Shown here one piece after another: positions 1-9,783 of a stretch of DNA of 64,000 nucleotides (the stretch's first letter is position 1; each line of letters opens with the position of its first letter). Under the pieces are notes generated by a model. That model did no database searches. It saw only the letters and a list, made by a program, of their open reading frames with translations, and had not been told where the DNA came from. A program made the position numbers and the translations under genes. The DNA comes from Apodospora peruviana (Eukaryota; Ascomycota; Sordariomycetes; Sordariales; Lasiosphaeriaceae): the NCBI GenBank assembly GCA_033439685.1, contig JAUEDM010000010.1:124001-188000 (forward strand). Reading direction: 5' to 3'.

Positions 1-1886
1 TCCGCGGCGAGGAAGGCGATCGAGCATGTCAGAAACAAGTACTGGCAATACCAGTTCGAAAACAATACGTTTGGTCTGTGGATAGACTTCTCAGACCCCG
101 AAAAACAGGTGTACTCATTGGGACGTGGTGAGGGATGCGACATCTACCTCCCGGACAGAGATAGGAGATACCAGATCTCCGAGTATCATGCTTCATTCGA
201 AGTCGTGGAGCAGACGGGCGCCGTGTTATTATTCGACCGTTCCTCGCATCGGACCACCGAGCCCATGTCGGTCAATAACACCTTCACTGTGAAGTATCGC
301 AAGGATGCCAACTCTGTCCTGGTCGCTCAAGGCATCAACACGCGCATCGCCTTTGGTCGCGACAGGTACTACCAGTTCGAACTGCAGTGGCACTCGGATG
401 GCATGTATCACTTCCCCGACAAGGAAGAGCCGTACGCCATGGGACCGAAAAATTCTCGCGCCAAAAAATACGTTCAGGCCGACAAGATCGGTGGCGGTGC
501 GTACGGAAATGTTTATCGTTGTCTGGATGCCACAACCGGAACCATCATGGCTGTCAAGAAATTCCACAACATGACTGGCAAGAATCTGGATTTTGCGACG
601 CGAGAGATTGCCAATCTTTTTCGGATCAACAAGTCGTCGTCGATTCACCATGTAAGTCCCTGCCCAAAACGCCCCCTTCTCCTCAGGGCTCCGCTCAATC
701 CCTGTCCATTCCAGCGATCAGCTGACAGCGACCGACTTGCACCACGACACAGGATCATATTCTCCAAGTCCTTGACTACGCCGGCGGCGGCAAAGACGAC
801 AATTGGGGCGAGATTTTTATGCCCCTGATGGAGGGCAACTTGAAGACCTTGGTTGAGAAGGCGGATGGCATCGACGATTGGGGTGTATCGAACATCGTCC
901 TGCGACAGATGCTGCTCGCCCTCGACTGCATCGCCTCACACAAAATCGTCCACCGCGATATCAAGCCCGAAAACATTTTGTGGCAATACGACTCCAACAA
1001 TGACTACCACTTCTGTCTGGGTGATTTTGGTCTGTCCAATGACCCGCTCAAGGCCAGAACGGTTGCCGGCACCGAGCCGTTCATGGCCCCTGAGGTTTAT
1101 CACAGACAGGCACAAACGACAAAGGTCGACATTTGGTCGCTGTTCTCCACCGTGGTTTGGGTGCGGAATACAAGTAATTTCCGCAACCTGTGTGGCAAGT
1201 ACGGCGCAAAGGATATCCACTCATGGCTGGTGAGCATATCGAAGGGACCAGGGTACGAGAATATCAGGGGCATGGCTAGCGTAAACCCAAAGAAAAGGCC
1301 CTCGGCGGCACAACAGCTCGCCATACTGGACTCTGCAGGAGAGGAGTACAACGAGGCAGGAGGGTATGGCGATCCCTCTATATACGGTGGGGATATTGGC
1401 AGTGGTGGGGAAGACTTGGAGGACGATCTCGGTAGCCACTTCAACCGGGCCATGAATCTAGGAGAGGAGTCCGAGCCGGTCAATGATTCTGGCTACGCAC
1501 AGGGCGGCGACGAGATGACGTCCCCCGAGATGCCGTATTACGAGCCTTACGTATCTGGCCTGATGGAAAGCTATCCATGGGAGCCAGAGGGTGGCCCGAG
1601 CAAGAAATATGCCCCTGGGCCTCCTCGGGATCCGGAGGTGAGCATTTCTTTTGGCGCAAGTTTAAGTTTGTGTCAGAGGAGACTAACTTCGAGTGATTTG
1701 ATACAGGCATGGGTTGCACAATATGAGAACGCGTATGCCCCACCAGAGGAAGGCGGCGGTAGTGGTGGGGGCAGTGGCGGGCAGACCGAGGTGCCGGAGA
1801 TGTGGACGGCCAGGCCATTGGTCACGGAGGAGGAGCCAGCGCATCGGGAGTCTCGTCGGAAGCAGAAGGGCAAATACAAACACTGA
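1..1886 (+). CDS. FHA-domain serine/threonine protein kinase (5' truncated by window)
   Basis: Predicted signalling kinase with an N-terminal phosphopeptide-binding FHA domain, the architecture of the Rad53/Chk2/Dun1/Mek1 group. Proposed exons are <1-651, 753-1637 and 1707-1886. Intron 1 (652-752) has a GTAAGT donor. Intron 2 (1638-1706, 69 bp) has GTGAGC, a GACTAAC branch site at 1681 and ACAG; it keeps frame and could be mistaken for coding sequence. Frame 1 is open from base 1, so the true start lies upstream. The FHA core shows SLGRGEGCDIYLP and an SEYHASF motif. The kinase has a Gly-rich loop (GGGAYGNVY), VKK lysine, HRDIKPEN catalytic loop, GDFGLS and a MAPEVY motif, so it looks catalytically competent. 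The C-terminal tail is acidic and Gly-rich and ends in a basic stretch. Family assignment is firm; which checkpoint or meiotic kinase it corresponds to is not. Confidence 0.85.
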
Positions 1887-2670
1887 TCTGGTTCCCGGCA
1901 CCAACGTTTTGACCGTCTGCCCGGTTAATGGCGTCGTCATCCGATGACTCTAACGAAACGATTCGGACATCTTTCAGCTTTTATCTCATCTCAATTCATC
2001 AGATACCCTGCATCAACCGTTCCGTCTTCGAAATTGCATCGGCATGTTCATGCCGTCTTTTTCAATGCCTCTTACATACTGACGCTGCCATCCAAACGGG
2101 CAGACGAATTTTTTCTCAACTTGGCCGGACTCGGCGGATTCTCGCCATCCAGTTGGAGACATACACTTGGGGGGTTTTTTTTTCTTTGGATACACTAGAA
2201 GATCTTGAAGCCTTGTGAGCGCGGGAACTTGTCGGATGTCTGTTATGGCCCAGGAAATGAATGAACTTATGAAGTAAGTGAGGATGGCAACTGGAGACTG
2301 GGGCAGCGGTTGGTTGCTTGCAGGTTATTATTTCAAGTTATCTTGGAACCTACCCATGTAGGCAGATATAGTGTCGTTAAGAATAGTGCTGGTAGAGCCA
2401 GCGACTACACAAAGGAGAGGAAGAGGACGGGCCTCTTAAATACATTTAAATCATGAAGAAACCCATATGATTGATGTTCATGGAAAGCTGCGTCAAGACA
2501 GCATTCAGTTTTATTTGAAATTTAGGGACGAAAAAGGGGAGCATAATTATATGGTGAGGATTTACCGAAAGCAAAAGAAACGGGGGAAGATGAACACAAA
2601 AAAAGGGGGGGTTGTTGATTTGCACCGCAGGGTCGCTCAGCTCGGAGACAAAAAAATCCCCTAACCAAGA
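1887..2670. other. Intergenic: 3' flank of the kinase gene, no gene seen
   Basis: Holds the 3' untranslated flank of the kinase gene and AT-rich spacer. The short open frames lack codon bias and family motifs. A run of about ten T occurs near 2172. Nothing else recognised. Confidence 0.5.
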
Positions 2671-2688
2671 AAAATAAAATTATTAAAA
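2671..2688 (-). terminator. RNA polymerase III T-rich terminator of tRNA-Asp
   Basis: On the minus strand the tRNA 3' end at 2701 is followed 13 nt later by TTTT (2685-2688) and then a longer T-rich stretch, as expected for Pol III termination. Confidence 0.6.
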
Positions 2689-2700
2689 GAATTGTATGTC

Positions 2701-2794
2701 TCTCCCGCCGGGAATTGAACCCGGGTCCCGAGCGAATAGCCGAGCCACAGGGGCGGATGACAAGCTCATATACTGACCACTATACTACGGAAGA
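2701..2794 (-). tRNA. tRNA-Asp(GTC) with a 23-nt intron
   Basis: The minus strand folds as a tRNA. The acceptor stem is TCTTCCG with CGGGAGA (one G-U pair), the anticodon stem TGAGC with GCTCG, and the T arm CCGGG-TTCAATT-CCCGG. The anticodon loop reads TTGTCA then C after removal of a 23-nt insertion immediately 3' of position 37, the canonical place for nuclear tRNA introns. The anticodon is GTC (Asp). The mature length without the intron is 71 nt before CCA addition. Confidence 0.9.
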
Positions 2795-3893
2795 TTTTGC
2801 AGGTGTGGACACCTGTCGTAGAGGGTTGGTTGTTGGAAATGGGGGTAGACTCTCTAGCTTATCTACCCGCGTTCCACAGGACCGACCAGATTCAAGCACC
2901 CTCCTCGACCTCTCGAGAGCCCCATATTAAAGTCTTAACTGTAGGTAGATATAACCCGTAGCTTTTGCAAATATAGGTATCTAGGTACCGTACCCAGATG
3001 CTGCCAATGAGACAGTGAGGTTCGAAAGAGCTCAAGCATTTGTTTGCAAGGAAATTCCGAATGCAACAAGCAACAAGTGGCTTACAAAGTCTCTGCAACT
3101 CGGTAACTCCGCACTCTAACAGAATAAATCTATCCACCGATATAAACTTATCAGTTAATTCTCCTTGTCTCCATTCAACCTCTTTTCCAGTCTGCAACTC
3201 GGCTAGGCCCGAACGGAGAACAACAAAACGGCTTCGGGTGAAAGTTACATCAACAGTTGACAAGCACAACATGCATGAATGAGAGGGCGTCATTGTTCAC
3301 CAGGTACCTAGATAGGCATCAGTCACTCTTACAGAAATTCCTCGTTTGGGCGAAAGAAGGTTACTGCGCCGCACCGCGCGGGTTGCTCATGTGGGGATGA
3401 GGCCCAGGGGTGTGGGTGTGTGGACGCGTACCCCGTAGTGCTTCCGAGTTTCGGTCTTCTGTTGCTCCACTACCAACCACCACCAGACTACGGAGGAGGA
3501 AAGAGAGGCTGACCATATGGACTCGATTGATTTTCTCCTTCAATCTCACCCTCTTTTTCTCGTGGAAGACAACGCAACTTTGTTAGACGTGCAGTCTACC
3601 TACCTTGGTTAATTCTGGCCATACATTGACAAAAAGGTGGCTCATCACGGTGGTCGTCGTCGGCGCCAACCAAGCACCATAACAAACCCAAATCGTGACA
3701 CGGGTGGATAGGTAGGTGAGCTCCGTCTCACTGCTGGACACAGCTCACGACGTCTTTTTTGATATAACCGGTATATCTATCCACCATATCAAAACAATAA
3801 CCATTTACCTTGCCTTATCTAACTGACCGAAAATTTCCCAAAGAAGAACAATAAGGGGCTACTTATCAAATCCTCCCCAAAAAATAAAAAAAG
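2795..3893. other. Intergenic: promoter side of the MFS gene, no gene seen
   Basis: No credible coding frame. Contains two copies of a TACCTAGGTA-like palindrome (about 2977-2988 and 3302-3312). An A-rich leader runs directly into the ATG at 3894. Probably tRNA upstream sequence plus the promoter and 5' UTR of the transporter gene. Confidence 0.5.
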
Positions 3894-5471
3894 ATGGGCA
3901 TCCGCGCCCTCCCGGCACACCTCTACCGCGAATCGGGCCTGCAGTCCGTCTACTCGACCGGCCGAGACGCATGGCTCATCATCCTCAACAGAAGCTGCAG
4001 GATGTTCGCCTACGGCGCGTGCGCGTTAATCCTAGCACTTTTCTTCGTCGAGCTTGAGGTCAGCGACTCACGCATCGGCCTCTTCATGAGCCTGACCCTG
4101 TTAGGAGACGTCGTCCTCTCCCTCCTACTGACCCTCATCGCCGATCGCGTGGGGCGACGCCTCACCTTGTTTGCGGGATCGGTCATGATGATCGCGTCAG
4201 GCACAATCTTTGCTCTGTGCGAAAACTTCTGGTTGCTGCTGTTTGCGTCGGTAGTGGGCGTGATCAGCGCGACAGGAGGCGACTTTGGTCCCTTCCGCGC
4301 GATCGAGGAGTCGACGGTTTCGGAACTAACTTCGCCCGCGACGCGCGCCGATGTCTTGGGGTGGTACGTCACGCTGGCAAGCATCGGGTCGTCGGTCGGG
4401 ACCGAAGCTTCGGGGAGAGTGGTGGAGTTTTTGGTTTCTCGGAGAGGTTGGACGCTCTTGGATGCCTATCACGCCTGTTTCTGGCTTTATGCAATCATGG
4501 GCGGGCTGAATCTCATCAACGTCTTGTGTATGTCCAGCAATTGCGAGCTGAAGAAGAAAACGGCTACGGCTACGGCGCCGGCTGCTGCAGTTGAGCAGGA
4601 TGAGGCTACTACTACTTCGCAAAGTGCGCCGCCGGTTACGGATGGGGTTGTCGACGAGACGGCGCCGCTTCTTCTCGGTGATAACCCGGACACGCCGCAA
4701 CAGAAAAAGGGTTCGTCATGGCGGCAAGGAGCCAATATCTCGCGCGACACGCTGTCGGTGATGATCCTCCTCTGGGCGCTGCTCATGCTCGACTCGTTTG
4801 CGGACGGTATGGTCTACATGTCCCTGACCACCTATTTCCTCTCGACCAAGTTTCCTTCCCTTCCAAAATCAACTCTGGGCGACATGCTCTCGACTGCTTG
4901 GTTCTTGTGTTCCGTGTCGACCGTCTTCGCAGGCCCGCTGGCGCGCCATATTGGGCTGGTCAATACGATGGTGTTCACACACATCCCTTCGTCTGCGGCC
5001 GTGCTCTTCTTTCCGTTTCCCAAGACGATCGGCTGGACTTATGCGCTGCTGCTCCTTAGGCTGGGGCTGAACAATATGGACCAGGCGCCGAGGGCGGCCA
5101 TGATTGCGGCTGTTGTGAGGCCCGAGGAGCGGACAGCCGTGATGGGCATCACTGGGATGCTGAGGACGCTGGCCGGGTCGGTCGGGCCGTCTGTTACCGG
5201 TGTGCTGGCTGGGGATGGGAGGTTCTGGATCGCGTTTGTGGTGGCGGGCTCGGCAAGGTTGGCGTATGATGTTGGGTTGTGGGCGCTTTTCGTGAATGTG
5301 AGGTTGCATAGGCATGAGTTGCCTGAGGAGGAGGAGACACCGGTACAAGCTGGTGTATTAGGGGACGAGGAAGGGGTGATAGAGGGTGAGGGTGGGAGTG
5401 TTGATGGTACCACCACGCCTAGGATTACTTCACGGCCGAAACAGACGAATGGAGGACAGGCGGTCGTATAA
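3894..5471 (+). CDS. Major facilitator superfamily transporter
   Basis: Single-exon membrane transporter of 525 residues, probably plasma-membrane or vacuolar; substrate unknown. It has two blocks of hydrophobic helices. The first (about residues 35-220) carries the MFS loop 2-3 signature as ADRVGRR, around residue 85. The second (about 285-455) is separated from it by a polar, Ala/Thr/Glu-rich central loop. The acidic C-terminal tail is cytoplasmic in most MFS proteins. The ATG at 3894 sits after an A-rich leader and is the first in frame. There is no frame disruption or intron signal. Subfamily (drug/H+ antiporter or another) cannot be decided from sequence alone. The neighbouring genes are not functionally related, so there is no cluster context. 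Confidence 0.85.
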   Translation: MGIRALPAHLYRESGLQSVYSTGRDAWLIILNRSCRMFAYGACALILALFFVELEVSDSRIGLFMSLTLLGDVVLSLLLTLIADRVGRRLTLFAGSVMMIASGTIFALCENFWLLLFASVVGVISATGGDFGPFRAIEESTVSELTSPATRADVLGWYVTLASIGSSVGTEASGRVVEFLVSRRGWTLLDAYHACFWLYAIMGGLNLINVLCMSSNCELKKKTATATAPAAAVEQDEATTTSQSAPPVTDGVVDETAPLLLGDNPDTPQQKKGSSWRQGANISRDTLSVMILLWALLMLDSFADGMVYMSLTTYFLSTKFPSLPKSTLGDMLSTAWFLCSVSTVFAGPLARHIGLVNTMVFTHIPSSAAVLFFPFPKTIGWTYALLLLRLGLNNMDQAPRAAMIAAVVRPEERTAVMGITGMLRTLAGSVGPSVTGVLAGDGRFWIAFVVAGSARLAYDVGLWALFVNVRLHRHELPEEEETPVQAGVLGDEEGVIEGEGGSVDGTTTPRITSRPKQTNGGQAVV

Positions 5472-5886
5472 CTTAACCACATAGGGGAGAGGCTACTATT
5501 TGGTTGCGCATGGTTTTTGGGACGGGGTCGGTGGTTACTGGTTTATCAGTAAGGTAATGGTAGATGGTTAGTACTAAGTTGCTTATAGATTTCTATCACA
5601 TGTCTTCATGTATATGGTAAATGCGAGATACCATTTCGCTTTTTGGGGATATGAAGCTTCACAGCCATCTCACGCCATGTCACAATATTAATGGTTGAAA
5701 AACAAAGTCAATTCGTCATTATAGTTCAGGTATCATCTTGTAATAATCATGATTGCCCGCCCGCCGAAAATTCCAGTAGCACCTCAACTCCCCCAACACC
5801 TGATGCTCCCATCCCGACCCCCCAACAAGCCTGATTGAACTTCCTGTCCGGCCGACCATTGGGATGCATGGAGCAATGTACTCCGA
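5472..5886. other. Intergenic: convergent 3' ends
   Basis: Lies between the 3' end of the MFS gene (+) and the 3' end of the small zinc-finger gene (-). It is AT-rich and consistent with two 3' untranslated regions. No gene seen. Confidence 0.5.
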
Positions 5887-6249
5887 TTAAGCGAAAACAT
5901 CGTTGGGCCAGCACTTCTCCTTGGGCCAAAGCTTCTGGTCGTGAGTCATGGCATGGTCAATGAGCTGCTTGCTGTTGGTGTTGACGACTTCCTTGCGGCA
6001 GTATGCGCACTATAGTCACAATCGTTAGCACTCTCCTTCTCTCAATAAGGATAAGCTGATGGTACGCACGATCGAAGTGGGCTTAGGCGCCTTCACGGGC
6101 AACCCGTTCGCCTTGACGGGGGCTCTGGTGCCGGCCGCCTCGGCCTTCTTGTGCTCACGCTGGATCTATACTCAGAAGTCGTTAATAAATGTCTTCTCGT
6201 CGGTTTCTTGGGGTGGGTGTTATACCTTGGCTTTCTTTGAGATGGGCAT
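5887..6249 (-). CDS. Small C2H2-like zinc-finger protein (80 aa, three exons)
   Basis: A tiny spliced gene that an ORF scan misses. Exons in minus-strand order are 6249-6226 (MPISKKAK), 6165-6070 and 6009-5887. Both introns are 60 bp: 6166-6225 (GTATAA...TATAG) and 6010-6069 (GTGCGT, GCTAAC branch site, TATAG). Spliced length is 243 nt, exactly 80 codons plus stop, with no frame conflict. The N-terminal half is rich in Lys and Ala. The C-terminal half has a single CxxC-x14-HxxxH zinc site (CAYC...HAMTH) followed by a conserved-looking KLWP...CWP segment. Small one-finger proteins of this type are common and poorly characterised in ascomycetes. Splice signals and perfect phase make the gene model strong; the function is unknown. 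Confidence 0.8.
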
Positions 6250-6800
6250 GTTGATGAATTGCTGGGGGTGATGATTGTATGCGTGAGTGAGATTGATGAG
6301 CTAGCTAGCTCGCTTTCTCAGTTTTCGAGTTTTTCCTTTTGGGAAAATGAGAGCGGTGGGAGAAGGCAGAGAAAGAGACGAGGGCGGGAGCCGTTGGATT
6401 AACTGTGGATCGTTTCAGAGTCAGGTCGCTTTCGCCCCAGTGGATAGGGGTAAAATGAGGTCGGTCTCTTCGTTTTTGGATATGGAAATTTTGGTCGATT
6501 GAACTTGGAGCGGATGTAAAGGGTAAGAGACTGGAAATAATGAGTCTCGTTGTAAGGTACTGTGCATAGACTCAGGTTCACAACTGTTCAAGTTGTCTTG
6601 TAGCAGGGTTAGGGTTCTACCGAATATCACTCTACCTTACCTTACAAAACTTCTTTCATGGATTTACAGTTACACACAGTTCCCCGTCTAAGGCTCTTTC
6701 TTGTTGTTTCTTTTCCATTACTCTGAATCATCCTCATGTAGCGGTGGTTGCGGCACTCACAGACTTTACCTAGCTGTCACCGTATCACCACTGTACATCG
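6250..6800. other. Intergenic: upstream of the small zinc-finger gene, left flank of the Crypton array
   Basis: Presumed promoter region of the minus-strand zinc-finger gene, ending at the left Crypton boundary. No coding frame is supported. With the Crypton copies removed this DNA would be continuous with the 5' flank of the NLR gene (12769-12982), i.e. a divergent promoter of about 0.8 kb. Confidence 0.5.
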
Positions 6801-9783
6801 TGGTATTCACGGCGCCGCTGAGCCGAAATCAGCCGCTCGCTGATCGAGGTCCCTCGTTCAACCCTAACCCTGCCACGCTGCTGGCGAAATCCGCGAATTC
6901 TACGGTGACGCTGGCGTGGGGGTTGTGCTTATTTTGAGATATCTATGTCGCCGGCTGATTCGGCCGCTGATTCGACGCCGCCCCCGGAGCCTCCGCTATC
7001 GTACAGGGCGCTAATGCGACGCGGCCAGACCACTACAGCGGCGCCGCGCCGTAAGCAACCGCTAATCAAGCCGTTCTGGGAGTCTGGGGCCACCCGCCCC
7101 GCGCTCCGCTCCAACTCTCCGTCTCCAACCTTCTCTTCTTTCTGGTACTGTAGGCCGGCCTTCTCTACGCTATGGCTCCCCGGAAGCGACGAGCGCCGGC
7201 TTCAACGCCGGCGGCGACAACTGGGCTATCGATTACGGTAGCTGGATCGGCCGGCACGGAACAACCCCTAACCGGCCAAAAGGAGCTACCGCGAGCAAGG
7301 ATTCCAGCGGCGCGGCAGGAACGCGTTATCGTCAACAACGCCGAGCTCCGCACCAACGCGCAGAATATCCTTACCATGACTAAAGCCGCGTGGCCGAAGA
7401 ATACGTCGTCGGCGTACGAGCCGAAGCAAGAAGAATTCCGGCGGTTCTGCTGGCGGAAACAGTACCAGAACGGCGAGACCGTGACGGAGGATAAGCTCCT
7501 TCTTTTCCTTGTTGAGGAGGTTGTCGATCGGCCACTGCGGTCACGGAGCCGGAAGGCTGATGGCGACGTGCCGCTCTCGGAGACTCGGCTTGCCTGGCGG
7601 TCGGTCCGGACCTACGTCACGGCCATTACCGACCTCTACCGATCGCAAAGAGCCCTCGGCATGAACACACCACCCGTCGCCCCGAGAGGGTAATGCCCGG
7701 GAGTATATTAAATCTCTCCAGCGCCGTGATACGGAGCGGCAGAAAGCCAACTACGCCGATAAGGGCCGAGATACCCTTCTTGATGGCTATTCGGAGGATG
7801 ACTTGAGGCGGGTTGCCAGCGAGTTGTGGGGCCACACCGGCCAGTCAGCCGAATGCCACTTCCGGACTTTGGCCGATATGCTTCTCGGCCACTGTATGCT
7901 TACCCGTGGCGGCGACCGCCGGAGCCTTGAGATCTCGGATCTCTTTACCTTCGAATTCGTCAGCGAGGGGCCCACTCGGTGTATGCCGTTTATCACCACT
8001 ACGCGAGCTGGAAAGCAGAACCAACACGGCCGCTTGGAAACTGCCGGCGCACTTCGGAGCCGGGACCCGCTTATTTGCGTCCTCGGCGCAGTGGCCTTTT
8101 ACCTCCTTTACCGGTGGGACCTTACGGATGAGCCGTTTCCTAGCTTTAAAAACCGAGCGCAATGGTACGATATCCGGCTGTTGAAAAGTACCGATGCCGG
8201 CCCTACCTCCGAGTTAGCGTACAATAGCCAGCGAGATTGGGTTATTTAAAGCGTTCGCGTATGCCGGTATCCGATCGAATAAAAAGACCCAGTTGGCCGG
8301 AGCTCTGGAGCGAAGACGGCGGAGTTAAAGGGTGTAAGCGAGGCGCAGATTCGCCGTGCCGGCCGCTGGAATCAGGAGCAAATGGTCGGCTGTTACCTAA
8401 TTCACTACCCCGGAAGTTTATGCGGACTATGGCCGGCCATCCGGCGCAAATGGGAGGGTTTGAGAAACGCCGAAGCTGAACGCCGCCTCCGCACTCACTG
8501 TTGACGCTGATCTGGCCGGATTTTAAACCAGTGGGCAGACAAGTTTGGCCCTAGCTCGGAGCAAATAAACGACCTTGCGGCGGCTGGCTTTACAAGCTTA
8601 TTGTTTTACCTCCGAGAGGTGATTTTAGAAGACTCTGCCGTTGATGCGCCAGTTTCCGGAATCTGCCGTGTGGAACCATCCGGTATCCCAGCATAAAGAT
8701 TACCAGCCGTATGCGTATCGCATAACGGCAATAATAGAAGAAGGCGAGCGGCCGAGCCAGTTAGCCGTTCTGATTCAGGCTTTGCCGGTCCTTACCGACT
8801 ACCTGAAGACGGCTGAAGCCCGGAATGAGGTGAAGATATCGGAGCTTTCAGCAGCCCTGACGGCCGAGATTCGTACGGCAGAAGAACGGCTAGCCGGAAC
8901 GTATCAGTCCTCCTTACGCGACCTCCTTGCCGGAAGCGTCTTTCAGCTACAACCACCACCGGCACCGGCACTGGCTCCGGCACCGGCACCCGTAGCAATA
9001 CCGGTTCCGGCTCCAGCATTGGCATTGCCATCAGAGAGCTGGTCAAGCCACTCCGGCCAGTTGAGCCACCCGGCCAGTCAAGCCGCGCTATAAGCCCAGA
9101 GGCGGAGATTACGGAGCCGCCGAAACACCGTATGAGCCGGGCCGTCAAGACCGTGAGTGACCTCTGGCGCGAGTGGACTACCGGCTTACGGGGTAGCCCT
9201 TCGATCGCCGCTTTGGATAATCGGTGGGGAAGCCGGTGGCGTGCCGGCCATCAGGCCGAAGTTCAGTGGTATTCCTTGCGGCTTGAAGTCATCCGAGAGA
9301 TACGGCGAGTTGCCGGCTTACGGCGATTGAGCGAGGAATCGGCCATGTGCTTTGTTGCTGCCGAACAACGGCAATCTAATTACTCTTTAGACCTATACTG
9401 CAAGCGGCTTCGCGCCAACAGGAAGACCAGGGAGGCCGCCGGCGCCGGTGAGAAGGAGGGTCGCCGGGCGGAGCGGTAATGCACGGCGCCGGCGGCAACA
9501 AGCGTTCCGTGGATGGATATATAGATAGATAGAGTAATCAAATCATTGTTGCAATATAGTTCGGGCCTTCAAAACGCTGTTTAACTGCGCAGACTGCGCG
9601 TAATTGGTTATGTTCAGGGGCTCTGGGGCCCAGGGGCGAAAAATCACATAGCAAGCCCTAACCCTACACAGACGTAGAGATCCTTGGGATATTTCCGGTC
9701 ACTGAGGGCACGGCCTGATTTTTACGGTAAAGTGGCGCTCAGCCGCTGATTCAGCCACCAATTGGCCGCCAGAGATATACCCT
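6801..9783 (+). mobile_element. Crypton-type tyrosine-recombinase element, copy A (decayed)
   Basis: 2,983-bp unit repeated exactly head-to-tail at 9784. It contains a degenerate tyrosine recombinase and a GCR1_C-type DNA-binding domain, the combination that defines Crypton DNA transposons. The left end begins TGGTATTCAC; the right end reads ATACCCT and is followed directly by the TG of copy B. There are no terminal inverted repeats and no clear target-site duplication. Only a TG dinucleotide is shared at left end, junction and right end, as expected for tyrosine-recombinase integration. Subterminal TCAGC/GCTGA inverted motifs occur near both ends. GC-rich coding style, unlike the surrounding spacer. 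Confidence 0.85.
7172..9479 (+). pseudogene. Crypton tyrosine recombinase / GCR1_C protein, frameshifted (copy A)
   Basis: The protein can be followed through several frames. MAPRKRR to GMNT is in frame 2 (7172 to about 7671). A one-base shift moves it to frame 3, through the GGDRRSLEISDL segment with the first catalytic Arg region, to about 8245. Frame 1 follows to about 8320, frame 3 to about 8408 (RRAGRW and the putative catalytic Tyr in VGCYL), and frame 2 covers PRKFMRTMAGH to 8479. A Leu/Pro-rich linker frame runs 8641-9093. After another shift the frame from 9132 holds the GCR1_C-like domain (VSDLWREWTTGL, then RWGSRWR). At least five shifts are needed, so no intact recombinase is made. 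An in-frame ATG at 6945 begins another N-terminal frame that may be a further exon. Family call is firm; exact shift positions are approximate. Confidence 0.8.

Noticed and set aside
6800..6860. Telomere-like CCCTAACCCT text near the Crypton left end
   Set aside because: Only about one and a half units, present inside the element in both copies; no telomere or interstitial array.
6945..7241. Separate gene at the left end of each Crypton copy
   Set aside because: Same strand and directly before the recombinase frame; more likely an N-terminal part or leader of the Crypton protein than an independent gene.
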